From contig JAUPSS010000003.1 in NCBI GenBank assembly GCA_040285825.1, positions 434,001 to 498,000 of the forward strand: a stretch of DNA of 64,000 nt, written 5' to 3'. The position numbers were made by a program, and so were the translations under genes. Of this stretch, positions 50,284 to 59,280 are shown piece by piece. Within the stretch, counting starts at the first letter, position 1. The number at the start of each line of letters is the position of its first letter. Origin of the DNA: Eukaryota sp. TZLM1-RC (taxonomy: Eukaryota; Metamonada: BaSk clade). The notes beneath the pieces are model-generated. The model was not told the DNA's origin. It searched no databases and saw only the letters and a list, made by a program, of their open reading frames with translations.

Positions 50284-50412
50284 AAAAGCATAAAACAACC
50301 ATAAACCAACCATAAAACCATAAACCAACCATAAAACCATAAACCAACCATAAACCAACCATAAAACCATAAACCAACCATAAAACCATAAAACAACCAT
50401 AAACCAGATCTT
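50284..50412. repeat. Short tandem satellite, CATAAACCAAC/CATAAAAC units
   Basis: About 125 bp of alternating CATAAAACCATAAACCAAC-type units. On the minus strand it would read as Trp/Tyr/Gly/Phe repeats, which I take to be translation of satellite DNA and not a protein. Confidence 0.85.
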
Positions 50413-50422
50413 GTAAACCAGA

Positions 50423-51040
50423 TCATATGAATGCAGTAGAAGACTCAGAATCCCTGGCAAAGGTTCGAAATAAATCCAGTATTCGATCACCATTCAGCAA
50501 TAGATTTTGAGACAGTAGGGGAGAGGGGTTAGAAAAAGGACGGAAGCAAGTGACGAGGGTAGAGAGACGTTGATAAAGAGAAAGAAGGAAAGGGTGGGGC
50601 AGGGTTGAGGTTGTTAGTTTGTACAAGAAGGAGACAATTAGTTGCCGATCATGATTCCATGATGGGGTGATGAATGATGGTTTAATTGAGCAAAGGAGGA
50701 TTACTATTGCCGAAGCATGGGATAAGTCACAATCAGTGTTGAGTAGTGAAAACCAGTGTTTGGAAAAGTTTTGGAACTGAGGATGAAAACATGCAGGAAG
50801 TAGACTCTTCTGTAGCTTTAATACAAGGTGTGGAACATCAGGAATAGAAGAGAGGGAAGACAGCCAGACTGATTCATATGAAGTCCAGGCAGCCACAAAA
50901 GAACTTGAGGGAAGGGACCTATGACAATGTAGTAACAGCTCTGTGTTGATCATTCTACGAAATAAGTGCCCCTGCATAGTAGAGACTTTTATATTTGATT
51001 TGATTCCAGAATCAATCTTGTATTCATGGTTATATTCCAT
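50423..51040 (-). CDS. Uncharacterised protein
   Basis: About 205 residues from the ATG at 51038-51040 (MEYNHEYKID). The open frame extends further upstream without ATG. It is Ser/Leu-rich with helical stretches (HLVLKLQKSLLPACFHPQ, LIVSFLYKLTTSTLP) and no recognisable domain. The satellite at 50284-50412 begins just after its stop. It lies between the two 37-bp repeat copies. It may be a diverged host gene or part of an unknown mobile element. Confidence 0.45.
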   Translation of the reverse strand: MEYNHEYKIDSGIKSNIKVSTMQGHLFRRMINTELLLHCHRSLPSSSFVAAWTSYESVWLSSLSSIPDVPHLVLKLQKSLLPACFHPQFQNFSKHWFSLLNTDCDLSHASAIVILLCSIKPSFITPSWNHDRQLIVSFLYKLTTSTLPHPFLLSLYQRLSTLVTCFRPFSNPSPLLSQNLLLNGDRILDLFRTFARDSESSTAFI

Positions 51041-51263
51041 AGAGGAAGGAAGAAAAAAAACTTTACTTAAAATAAAAGTGATTCTCAATTTCCGACATAA
51101 AGAGTGGTAGTAGCTGCAAGCAAGGATTCGTCGGAGAAGGTTCGTAGTAGAGTAAATGATGAAATGTTGTAAGTGATGAAATGAAATTCAATTACGAATC
51201 TGGGGAATGATGACAACCCAACCAAACTTCACTCACCAACTTTTGTAACATGTAGGCTTTTTT

Positions 51264-51302
51264 GACTTAAAGGCTTTTTTTGAAAAATGTTGAGCTGTGG
51301 TT
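51264..51302. repeat. 37-bp repeat, copy beside the Fanzor 3' end
   Basis: CTTAAAGGCTTTTTTTGAAA continuing to GAGCTGTGGTTT matches 49286-49322. It lies about 115 bp downstream of the Fanzor stop in Fanzor orientation. Confidence 0.8.
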
Positions 51303-52577
51303 TCACAGAACAAAGCCTCGCGACTTGATGTATCTAAGTGGATCTACCAAATACTACTATGGCATTTGTAGATCGGTCTCAAAAGATTTTGTTTCTGTAT
51401 GCTCAGGTTCCCCATTCATCTCCTCAACAGAGCATCTGGGCAAATGTATTTTTTTCGGCCACAATTCCGCTTTCTTCTTAATTTGAATATTTTTTTGCAG
51501 CGGAAATATCTTTGTCATATACTATTTGACACTCAGTACAAATACGCATCTGCCATGAGATTGCTTGAATATTCTCGGCCATGCAACAACTTGACAGTTT
51601 GCTTGTATTAAATTCACTGGTTGACAAGTGCTTCAAGTCCTTTTGATAACACAACCATTTTCTGAAAGCCCTTGCTGATCCATATCGATTGACTTTTCGG
51701 CAATGAGAAGGTAAATTAGCAGAACCCACAGCAAGATAGAGTTTTTCAGGATGTCCAGCCAGCCTTTGAAATTAGTTGAGACTCTCTCTGAACCGTCTCT
51801 CTTTTCGTCTGCGGTTATCAAATTTAATTATTTTCCATTTCTGGCGATTACTTTCCAAATACACTTTCTTCTTGACCAAATTCCAATGGTTCAAATATTG
51901 GTTGAAATTTTCAACGGAATAATGGTTGGGAGAGTGTTTACTGAATGAAGTTTTTGTCATGTATCTTCTGCCAGTTGGACAAGGGATAATTCCACATTGA
52001 TAATCATTTAAGAAGAAACCACATAATCTTGATTGTCCCAGATCAACGCCAATAAGGGGCCTTTCAGGTAAAATTTCGACTGGTTGTCTACGTCTTCGAC
52101 GGGGCATTTTTTCAGTGCCCTTCAGCTGTGTTTCTCTGGTTTTGTTGGCATTAGGGTCACTTTTCATTTCATTTTTTGATCTTCTTTTCTTTTTCGGTGG
52201 TTCATCCAGCTCATCTGTGTTTTCTGAGTCATTATTGTTACCTTCAAAGATCAAAAGCAGTTCATTTCATTAGTTTTCAATAAAATTTTTGAAATCTATT
52301 ATTCAATCTTTTACTGTTGATATTGAATTTTTGCTAAGGACAATGTTTGAATATTCGTTTCAGACATGTATGGTTGATGAACTTTGTGTTGGAAGATGAT
52401 CCTTCAATAAGTGGGAATTTTTCAGAGTGGAAAACATGTGAAGGTACCTCATGAAATTTATGAGAAACTAAAATTTTTATTCTAAATTTCTTCCAGCAAT
52501 GCATGTGAGAAAAGAAAGTGAGTAAGTATTGTGCAATTTTAAGATTAAAGAGAAAAAGCTCACCAATTTCCTTTAAT

Positions 52578-53452
52578 CTTTGATGATTGGTGGAGCTCAG
52601 ATTCCTTTTATCAATTATGACCAACAAGCTTTTAAGTTTCTTGGATGTTGGCTTGGCAATTTGGATGAAATTTATTCCCAGTTAAACAATTTATTGGAGA
52701 AGTTTGACAAGGATCTTAGTTTTATTGCTGAATGTGACATTGAGAAACACATCAAATTTTTTTATTTTAAAAATTTGTTATTCTGGAAAATTCACTCATA
52801 TTTTAAGGTCAACTCCCCTTCGGTATCTCTCAATTTTTGCAGATCTTTTAACAAACTTCGAGTCAAATTTTTTTCTTTTTTTATTAGAAGTAAATGAATC
52901 TTTAATTCGAAGTCATGTATTTTGTTCAGCAGATTTGGGTGGCATTGGATTCACCAAATCTTCGATTCTGTGTAAAGCAGCATTTTTGGGAGGTGGTAAA
53001 AATTTTGTTTTTGAATTTTTCCAAAGGTTCCCTTTTGATGTTCATCTGATCAATGGTGAATCAAATTTTTATTTGAATCAACTTCAAATCGAATTAGATA
53101 ATTTGCCTAGTGATATCTGGATTCAGTGTTTTCCTCAAAATGTTCAAAAAATTCCCACCCGATCACTTCCAAATTTACGTTTTTGCTTGAAAAAGCTTCA
53201 GCACCATCTGGTTAAATTATATGAAGGCTTGGATTATGAAGTAAGACTTGGCTTGGCCAAAACTGAAAATCCCGCTTTCGGTAATTTTTTAAAGGATATT
53301 CGTGATAGTTCAGCTGCTGCTTTAGTAACTCAAGTTCCCTCTGTTTATGGACTTTTGTTAAAAGACAATGAATGGCTTCTAAACATGCGTTTTCGTTGTT
53401 TTCTGTGGCCAAACAATTTGCCCAATCATTTAACTTGTAAATGTGGTAAACC
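52578..53452 (+). pseudogene. Non-LTR ORF, RT end and zinc motif start (interrupted)
   Basis: It begins in the palm/thumb region (FKFLGCWLGNLDEIYSQL, matching IRHLGSFLGNNDEITKQL of the 15242-17071 copy) and proceeds to ADLGGIGFTKSSILCKAAF and LTCKCGKP, where the nested element cuts the Cys-His zinc motif. A shift near 52860 joins two frames. The continuation is at 54564. Confidence 0.8.
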
Positions 53453-53456
53453 TCTT

Positions 53457-53596
53457 TGTTGTTGTTGCACTCAAATTGAATTAGTAGGTTTCGTTGTATT
53501 TCGACTGATGACGTGATACTCATTTATGAATCAGTTTTATTAATAAACAACAGATTTCTCTCTCCCCTTCGTGTGTTCATCTGCCTAACGGCATCA
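53457..53596 (+). repeat. 5' LTR of the gag-only element
   Basis: 140 bp, identical by eye to 54420-54559, TG...CA ends, preceded by the target duplication TCTT. It holds an AATAAA-like TTAATAAAC and a CT-rich stretch. Confidence 0.93.
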
Positions 53597-53622
53597 ATAA
53601 TTATTGGCCCTTCTTATTTCAG

Positions 53623-54378
53623 ATGACTGTTCCTTCTGTCAACCTCCCGTCTCTTTCTTCCATGAAAGTTGAAAGTGTTCTCTTGTTCCTACAAGAGTGG
53701 AAGATCTATTCTTCTGTGACTTCTAAGAAAGAGCTTGTTCCAGCAAGACTCTTGGTCGATTCTTTTCTGTTAGAGTCCCTATCTCTCCAGAAATCCGACG
53801 TCTCTTCCAGTGACGATGTTCTTCTTAGACATCTTCAATCTGTCGTATCGTTCGCCACGTACGAAGATTTTAGTCTGGCTATGTCAGAACTGAAGCTTGA
53901 TGTCCGTATTGGTGACGTCCGAGAACGTATGTCCTGTTACCTGCGACGTTTCCTCCAGGTAAAGAGTAGGGCTTCCGGACTGAAGTTACCAGACACAGCT
54001 TTTCTGAATCGATTTGCCAGAGGAATTCTTCCCGTAGGTCTTCAACGTTCTCTACTAGCGAGAATTCGAGATGATGTATTCCCAGATCTTCACTCTCTTG
54101 TCGAAACCACTACTGATGAGCTGTTGGACTGCTCTAGGGTTGCTTCATGGACTCGTGGTTTCAAAACCTCAGTGAATGATGTGGAACGTACGGCTGGCAC
54201 TAAAACGAGGTCCTCTTGGCGCTCTCAGGATTTAAAAAATCAATCGTGCTTCAAGTGCCACAAGCCTGGACACATCTCCCGCGATTGTCCATCTAAAATC
54301 AAACATGAGGTAAATTATTTGTGTCACACAAACGATGCACCAAAGAGTTTAACAAACCCCATATCTTCCCTCTATTGA
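53623..54378 (+). CDS. Gag protein of the mini element
   Basis: 251 residues from the ATG at 53623, 26 bp after the LTR and outside it, unlike the larger elements. A helical capsid-like region (residues about 15-190, for example AMSELKLDVRIGDVRERM) resembles Ty3/retrotransposon gag. The nucleocapsid has one CCHC knuckle, CFKCHKPGHISRDC (about residues 208-221). The frame is intact and codon use looks unlike decayed copies. It should form particles and package RNA; reverse transcription and integration would need enzymes supplied in trans. Confidence 0.88.
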   Translation: MTVPSVNLPSLSSMKVESVLLFLQEWKIYSSVTSKKELVPARLLVDSFLLESLSLQKSDVSSSDDVLLRHLQSVVSFATYEDFSLAMSELKLDVRIGDVRERMSCYLRRFLQVKSRASGLKLPDTAFLNRFARGILPVGLQRSLLARIRDDVFPDLHSLVETTTDELLDCSRVASWTRGFKTSVNDVERTAGTKTRSSWRSQDLKNQSCFKCHKPGHISRDCPSKIKHEVNYLCHTNDAPKSLTNPISSLY

Positions 54379-54419
54379 GCCAGTACTGTATTTGTCCTCA
54401 GAAAAGTGGGAAAAAGTAG

Positions 54420-54559
54420 TGTTGTTGTTGCACTCAAATTGAATTAGTAGGTTTCGTTGTATTTCGACTGATGACGTGATACTCATTTATGAATCAGTTT
54501 TATTAATAAACAACAGATTTCTCTCTCCCCTTCGTGTGTTCATCTGCCTAACGGCATCA
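54420..54559 (+). repeat. 3' LTR of the gag-only element
   Basis: 140 bp, identical to the 5' LTR, directly preceded by a polypurine tract and followed by the target duplication TCTT (54560-54563). Confidence 0.93.
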
Positions 54560-54563
54560 TCTT

Positions 54564-55226
54564 TTGTTTACTCATCTTTTGAACTGTAAACATTTCATTA
54601 CGTTTAGAACCAAAGTGCATAATAACGTCAGGGACCAAATTTATGTAATGTGCAAATCATATCGAGTAGATTCCTTTTTAGAACCGCTGTTATCAAAATT
54701 AATTCTCGATGATCCCAATATTGATAGTACGCGTTACAACAGAGCTTCTATGGGTCTGACTAGAGGTGATCTAGTTGTTCCTGGTTTAAATGGTAGTTTT
54801 ACTATTTTGGACGCCATGTCTATTGACCCTTGTAATTCCTCTAACGAACATTTCATTAACTCGGATGTAAATAATCCTCTTCTTGCAGGCGAAAAATATA
54901 AAATTGCTAAATATGCGAAACCCATTTCCTCGGTTAATAAAAATTCTCATGCCCAATATAATTTATGTCCATTTGTTTTTTCTTTGCTTGGATCTCTAGG
55001 TAAGGCTGCTATGGCTTTCCTTGAGGATTTTGTTGTAGTTGTAAAGGAAAGAACTGGAAGAATTTTCAATCGTGTTTACTGGCAAAACAGGATTGTATTT
55101 TCTATTTTTAAGGGAATGGTAACACTAATTTCTGATTCACTATCTTCTTTTGGGAAATTTTCTGAATCTTTAGCGATTAATTGTTTTGATGTAGGGGAGG
55201 CAGGTTTTGAGGATGTGGAGTTTTAA
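54564..55226 (+). pseudogene. Non-LTR ORF, zinc motif end and restriction-like endonuclease
   Basis: 220 codons open to the stop. It resumes the zinc motif with LFTHLLNCKHF, then the endonuclease core: GLTRGDLVVPGLNGSFTILD (R-x-D ... D pattern) and LLAGEKYKIAKY (Lys of the PD-(D/E)XK fold), then the conserved C-terminus SRT-type helices and FEDVEF. This domain nicks target DNA in R2/CRE-like elements. It is the best preserved endonuclease copy in the window. Confidence 0.8.
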
Positions 55227-55641
55227 TTGTGTATTTCATATTTGTTGTTGAATAAAAATAAATTGCAAAAAAATTTCCTTTAATGAAAAGGTGATTTTAT
55301 CATGTGAGAACAGAAGGGAAGCAGTGGTAGGAACTCTTTGCAGGAGATTCAAGATAAACTTACATGCAATTAATAAAAAGAATCTTTCTCTTGAATTATT
55401 CAGAATGAAATTGATGTAGTGTTCAAGAACAGAATCAACAACTACTTCCTCCGGTTGGGCTAATAGTTCATCTGGCAAAAGTGAGAGAATATTATTGCCA
55501 AAGACATTTGTTTTATCTAGAGCTCCACAATGAGCACGAATAAAGTTTTTAACCCAGGATTGACAAACTTTAGGTAATATTGTCTTCACGTTAGACGCCA
55601 ATTGACGAGCCCGACAAGCAGAGTAAGGGGAAAGCCCTTTT

Positions 55642-55669
55642 CTATTGAATAAAATTACATTTCTGAGAC
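55642..55669 (-). other. Probable 28-nt intron in the Fanzor N-terminal half
   Basis: On the minus strand it starts GTCTCAG and ends TTCAATAG and contains a stop codon in the upstream frame. Removing it joins FLNAWLQ to KGLSPYSACRARQL in frame. The length agrees with the 29-nt katanin intron, though the donor GTCTCA differs from GTATGC. A simple deletion could give the same frame change. Confidence 0.5.
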
Positions 55670-56067
55670 TGCAGCCAAGCATTGAGAAAAAGATTGAATG
55701 AATTTCTATAAGGCACCAAAGAATTTTCCCACAAAGAAACAAGAGACCTGTCTTGTGGGCATTCAGGAAGAAATCCACTGTAAAAGATATGGAGTAATTG
55801 GCGTTGGCCTTTAGATGTGGAAGGCTTTGGAAAAGAACCAGTGGTGATGACGGTCAAAAAAAGATACCATATATCCTGTTCCACTAAAGCTCTAGATGCC
55901 AACGGAAAATTTAGAAGAAAAGATTTAAGCAATAAAGAAGCTTCATGACAAATATCGGTGACCAAAGGAAGGTCAGTCCGAATTTGTTGCACCGCTGCAG
56001 GGGTGAGCAGCGAGTTAAGTGCACAAGACCGAGTGAATACACGTGACACAAAATAGATGTCGGTCAT

Positions 56068-56739
56068 GTAGTGAGAATTAACAGCTCATCTATCAAATTT
56101 TACACTTGTCACCCCATTTTCGACTTCTTGTTGCCTGTTCTGGGAGATTTTTAACCCTCAACTTGGTTTTGGGAGGTTTTCGCTATTCCCACACTTTCCC
56201 CTCACTTTATAAACTACCTTCTTATTTCCCTCACTTAAATTATTTTTTCGAGCTTTAGGACTCCCCTGTAATCATTCAACTTGTTTTTAGTACTCCCTCA
56301 GTTCATGCCCATTACTGGTCCTCCACAAACTACAACTTATGCTGCTTCACCACCGACGCCTACGCTTACACCCACGCTTCCATTACCCTTTTTCTACACA
56401 ATAATTCTAGGCTTTCGTTCGCTACCCCCTGTTACTAACCTTTTCTCAGTCCCAATTCGTATATGCCGATGGAGCGGACCGATCAAGAAGAAATCTGTTT
56501 GTTTCTTCTCTCAAATTCTTCCCAGAGTTGTGTGGTACTTGTACCTTTTATTTTTCAATTGTTTATTCGTTTGGTTACTTTGATTTTTCTTGAACAATCC
56601 TTGGATGAATCTTTTTCTTTCACCCCCCTCTCATTTGAATTTGTCTCTAACGAAGGTTATGTTGAGGGGTGAAATCTAGCGTTGAAAAATATCTTTCGGA
56701 GAAGATCCTTCTCACCCTCCTTCCAGTAAAAGTTCGAGT
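56068..56739 (+). other. Upstream flank of Ty3-H
   Basis: A CT-rich, Pro/Thr-coding stretch (about 56281-56460 on the plus strand) that may be the leader of the Ty3-H gag, preceded by some 200 bp with no assigned feature upstream of the Fanzor start. No LTR was recognised here. The Fanzor promoter should lie in the first 100-200 bases. Confidence 0.35.
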
Positions 56740-57313
56740 ACAATGAGTGCTCCATTTAAGGAAACGAGAACCACTCCTTCCTCAAGGATTTCGGATGTAG
56801 TTCATCCCACTCCTCCACAAACGAATTCAGGTGTTCCCTAGTCAACTTCCCCTCAAACGAGTTCGAGTGTCCCACATTTCACTTAAGGTGAAACGAGTTC
56901 AGGTGTTTTTCACCTCACTCCCAGTCAATTTAGTTCGGGTCAACACCCCACTACCACACAAACGAACGCAAGATTCTCGTCTCGCTTCACATAGCATGAG
57001 TTCGGGTCAAAACCGCTCTCCCAATTGAAAAGTACACTTAACGGGTTGTACAACCCTGACCACGGGCATTTTTTCTCAAGTCAAAGCTCCTGTCATAAGC
57101 CCTGAGTTAGAAGCGCTCCGCGCCACTCTATTAAAGGAAGAGAGTGAAAAACAGGAACAAACGGACTTCGTAGAGTCCGGACTATCAGATACGTCTCTGT
57201 ACCCAGACGTGGAAAATGGTGTCTCGATACAGAGATTAAGTGAGATCATAGTCGTTTTTAGGGAAATTCCATTGACCCCAAAAACACTAAGAGATTCCAT
57301 AGCGCTTCTCAAC

Positions 57314-57706
57314 CATACCTGGGCATGACGTCATGACGTCATGACAAAAAGTGTCATGACAACGTGTCATGACAAACAGCCTTTTTGTCATGGTTTATGA
57401 CAGTCTGATTTTAGTAGTTCAGTCACTTGTTATAATAGTTGAACATCACAATAAAACATACCTGGGCATGACACACACCCTCATTTATTGAATGAAAACT
57501 GTTTTGACCTTATTAGCAATCAATAAATTAACATTTTTTTTTATCTCAATAATTATTCCAGTTTTAAAAATAAAAAAATAAAATTTTCTAAAAAAAATAA
57601 ATTAACATTTTGTCATGAGTGTCATGATTGTCATGACGGAATTGTCATGACAAACGTGTCATGACAGTGTCATGACAAACGAGGGTGGGTGTCATGCCCA
57701 GGTATG
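57314..57706. mobile_element. MITE (393 bp), composite, with 8-bp target duplication
   Basis: Termini CATACCTGGGCATGAC and its complement; TTCTCAAC duplicated at 57306-57313 and 57707-57714. The ends are packed with the palindrome GTCATGAC (eight occurrences by eye). An extra internal terminus at 57457 (CATACCTGGGCATGACACAC) suggests one MITE joined to another. It splits the Ty3-H gag between IALLNH and its continuation. The 8-bp duplication suggests a hAT-like transposase in trans. Confidence 0.87.
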
Positions 57707-58214
57707 TTCTCAACCAAGAAAGCAAAGAGTTGTCGGATAGACGTGCAAAACGCAGAATAGGACTATCCTCATCAAATTCCTCTTATAAATTCATCATGTT
57801 TAAAACTCGCGCTGCAGATTCGATTTTATTGGAAAAAGAGCCACCTTTGACATGTATTATTTTAGAATTCGGTGGTTAGATGTCTTGGAATATATTAAGG
57901 ACTTCTCCGGTAAATAAGATGGACCCGAGAGCGTACACCTCCTCCCAGACTAGTTTAGACCAGGTTTGGACAGAATTTTCGACAACAAAAGTACTTCTGA
58001 AGATGATTATATGGTAGTCAGAGAGGCTTATGCATACTACCCATACTCATCAAACCCTGATCTCGTTGAGATGAAACTCGTTTCTCAACCAAAGAGGTTA
58101 AAGTAGATTTAGAAGCCAAGGTGACCGTGGTACAAAAGGTACATTGTGGATACATGTTTTATAGAATCCAATCATCGCGCGCTACAGCTCCCAAACTGAG
58201 ACATACACATTCAA

Positions 58215-59045
58215 TTGATTAATTGGAAAAATACAGCTCAAGCAACCCTCTTGAACCCACTCTCTTTCGGTAATAATAATAAATTGGATAAATATTGGAT
58301 TTTAAGCAGCCTAGAAAGAAATGTATGCAATCGAGCAGATGAATTTGCACCTTGTATAAACCACAGAAGATCCAAACAGCCTCAGTTTTCAGAACTTTAC
58401 GTTAGAATTAACAATACTGTCATAAAAGACATGATAGACACAGCTGCATTTTGTTCTGCCATTTTCCTTGACCTAGCAAATAAATGTGCAATGTCCATAA
58501 ATGAAAACGACATACCACAATTCATCCCTGCTGGCAATGTATCAGTGAAATCGCTTGGGAGTACACAAAGCATTCTGACGTTCAATGTTGGCAGCATCGC
58601 GAACCAAGTATCAATAAATCATACTCTCCCCATTATACCAGGTTCGAACAAATTTTTAATTGGGGTGAACATGTTAAAACAACTTGGGCTATTGACATCT
58701 GACCGTTTAGTTATTTTATTAGACGAAGAGCACCGCACCGTGCTGAATGCTGAAGCCGTTTTTGATAACAGGATTAAAATTCACCAAATTGGCCATGTAG
58801 AATCAACTTCTTGCAGTGAAGAAGATTTTACTCAGCAATTAGATAGATCTCGATGTGAGATTAATTTAAATGACAGTGAGTATAATAAGAGTTTGTCTGA
58901 TATATTACCTCAATACAAGGACGTATTCAGCGAAAAGCCCAATAAAGATGGGATCGATTGTCAACCTATGACGATCCCCTTCTACAATACTAATACAATT
59001 ATACATAAACCAGCTCGGGGCCTCAGCCCAAAAAATTACAAATAG
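58215..59045 (+). pseudogene. Ty3-H protease to RT-start remnant
   Basis: 277 codons open. The active site reads MIDTAAFCSAIF, so Asp-Thr is kept but the essential Gly is replaced by Ala. Then come KSLGSTQSILTFNVGS, HTLPIIPGSNKFLIGVNML and the linker YKDVFSEKPNKDGIDCQPM typical of the step into RT. The RT start continues in another frame up to about 59280. Damaged and probably inactive. Confidence 0.78.
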
Positions 59046-59280
59046 CCAATCAGATTTTTGATGAATTGATTGAAATGGGATATGCAATTGAATCGAACTA
59101 CAAGTTTAGTTCCCCAATAATATTAGTGATATACCCTGATGATCGAAAACCTTGGTTTACGAGCGATTTCAGCGGTAAAGATGGAGTTAACGCTCATACA
59201 ATTCCGGTCGTGCCCAACCTACCATTGATCTGAGATGTTTTGGAATTTTTGAGGCTGGCCAATTTCACTCGATAGAGTTC

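Larger units (their letters stand above)
53457..54559 (+). mobile_element. Gag-only mini LTR retrotransposon (1103 bp)
   Basis: Identical 140-bp LTRs (53457-53596, 54420-54559; TGTTGTTG...CGGCATCA) flank a single gag ORF. The target duplication TCTT is at 53453-53456 and 54560-54563. The 5' LTR is followed by an 8-nt palindrome and TGGCCCTTC (primer-binding site candidate); the 3' LTR is preceded by the polypurine tract AAAAGTGGGAAAAAGTAG. No protease, RT or integrase is encoded, so it must depend on enzymes of a full-length element. Identical LTRs show a very recent insertion. Confidence 0.92.
52578..55271 (+). mobile_element. Non-LTR retrotransposon inserted in the Fanzor gene
   Basis: A 5'-truncated copy starting in the RT palm and ending in an A-rich tail. 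It is flanked by AATTTCCTTTAAT at 52565-52577 and 55272-55284, a 13-bp target duplication. Removing the element and one duplication copy restores an open Fanzor frame across the junction. A 1.1-kb gag-only LTR element (53457-54559) is nested inside. Without that, the retrotransposon is about 1.6 kb. Confidence 0.88.
51416..56067 (-). pseudogene. Fanzor (eukaryotic TnpB homologue, RNA-guided nuclease), split by a retrotransposon
   Basis: Minus-strand coding pieces: 56067-55670, 55641-55285, then after the inserted element 52577-52334, 52254-51773 and 51771-51416, about 650 residues in all, normal for Fanzor. The N-terminal helical half has the Fanzor-like SACRARQLASNVKTILPK. Next comes EKFPLIEGSSSNTKFINH, like the conserved FxLLP...I block. 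The RuvC core is complete: RuvC-I RPLIGVDLGQSRLCGFF (catalytic Asp), RuvC-II HLSTSEFNTSKLSSCC (catalytic Glu), then the zinc element and RuvC-III RICTECQIVYDKDISAAK (catalytic Asp). A basic stretch KMPRRRRRQ and an acidic linker precede RuvC-I. Lesions: the 2.7-kb insertion, a TAG and a TGA between 52336 and 52270, TAA at 51772, and a shift in the A7 run near 51493. A probable 28-nt intron lies at 55642-55669. Confidence 0.75.
56740..59280 (+). mobile_element. Ty3-H: decayed plus-strand Ty3/gypsy-like element with inserted MITE
   Basis: Gag relics (56740-57880) with a repetitive Ser/Thr/Pro leader (TSSGV-type units) and the REIPLTPKTLRDSIALL block; protease (58215-59045); and the beginning of RT (about 59040-59280, IFDELIEMGYAIESNYKFSS and SDFSGKDGVNAHTIPV). 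A MITE splits gag at 57314-57706. Stops and frameshifts are frequent. The closest relative in the window is Ty3-G. It ends abruptly near 59280. Confidence 0.75.

Noticed and set aside
50217-50493. Open frames with Trp/Phe/Tyr/Gly repeats resembling a small membrane protein
   Set aside because: They are translations of a short tandem satellite (CATAAACCAAC-like units) and have no start context or flanking conserved sequence.
55285-56067. A separate unknown host gene
   Set aside because: Removing the non-LTR insertion and one 13-bp duplication joins it in frame to the Fanzor segment at 52577, so I treat it as the Fanzor N-terminal half.
57306-57714. CRISPR-like array of GTCATGAC repeats
   Set aside because: The repeats are 8-nt palindromes within the ends of a MITE with a target duplication; there are no regular spacers and the genome is eukaryotic.
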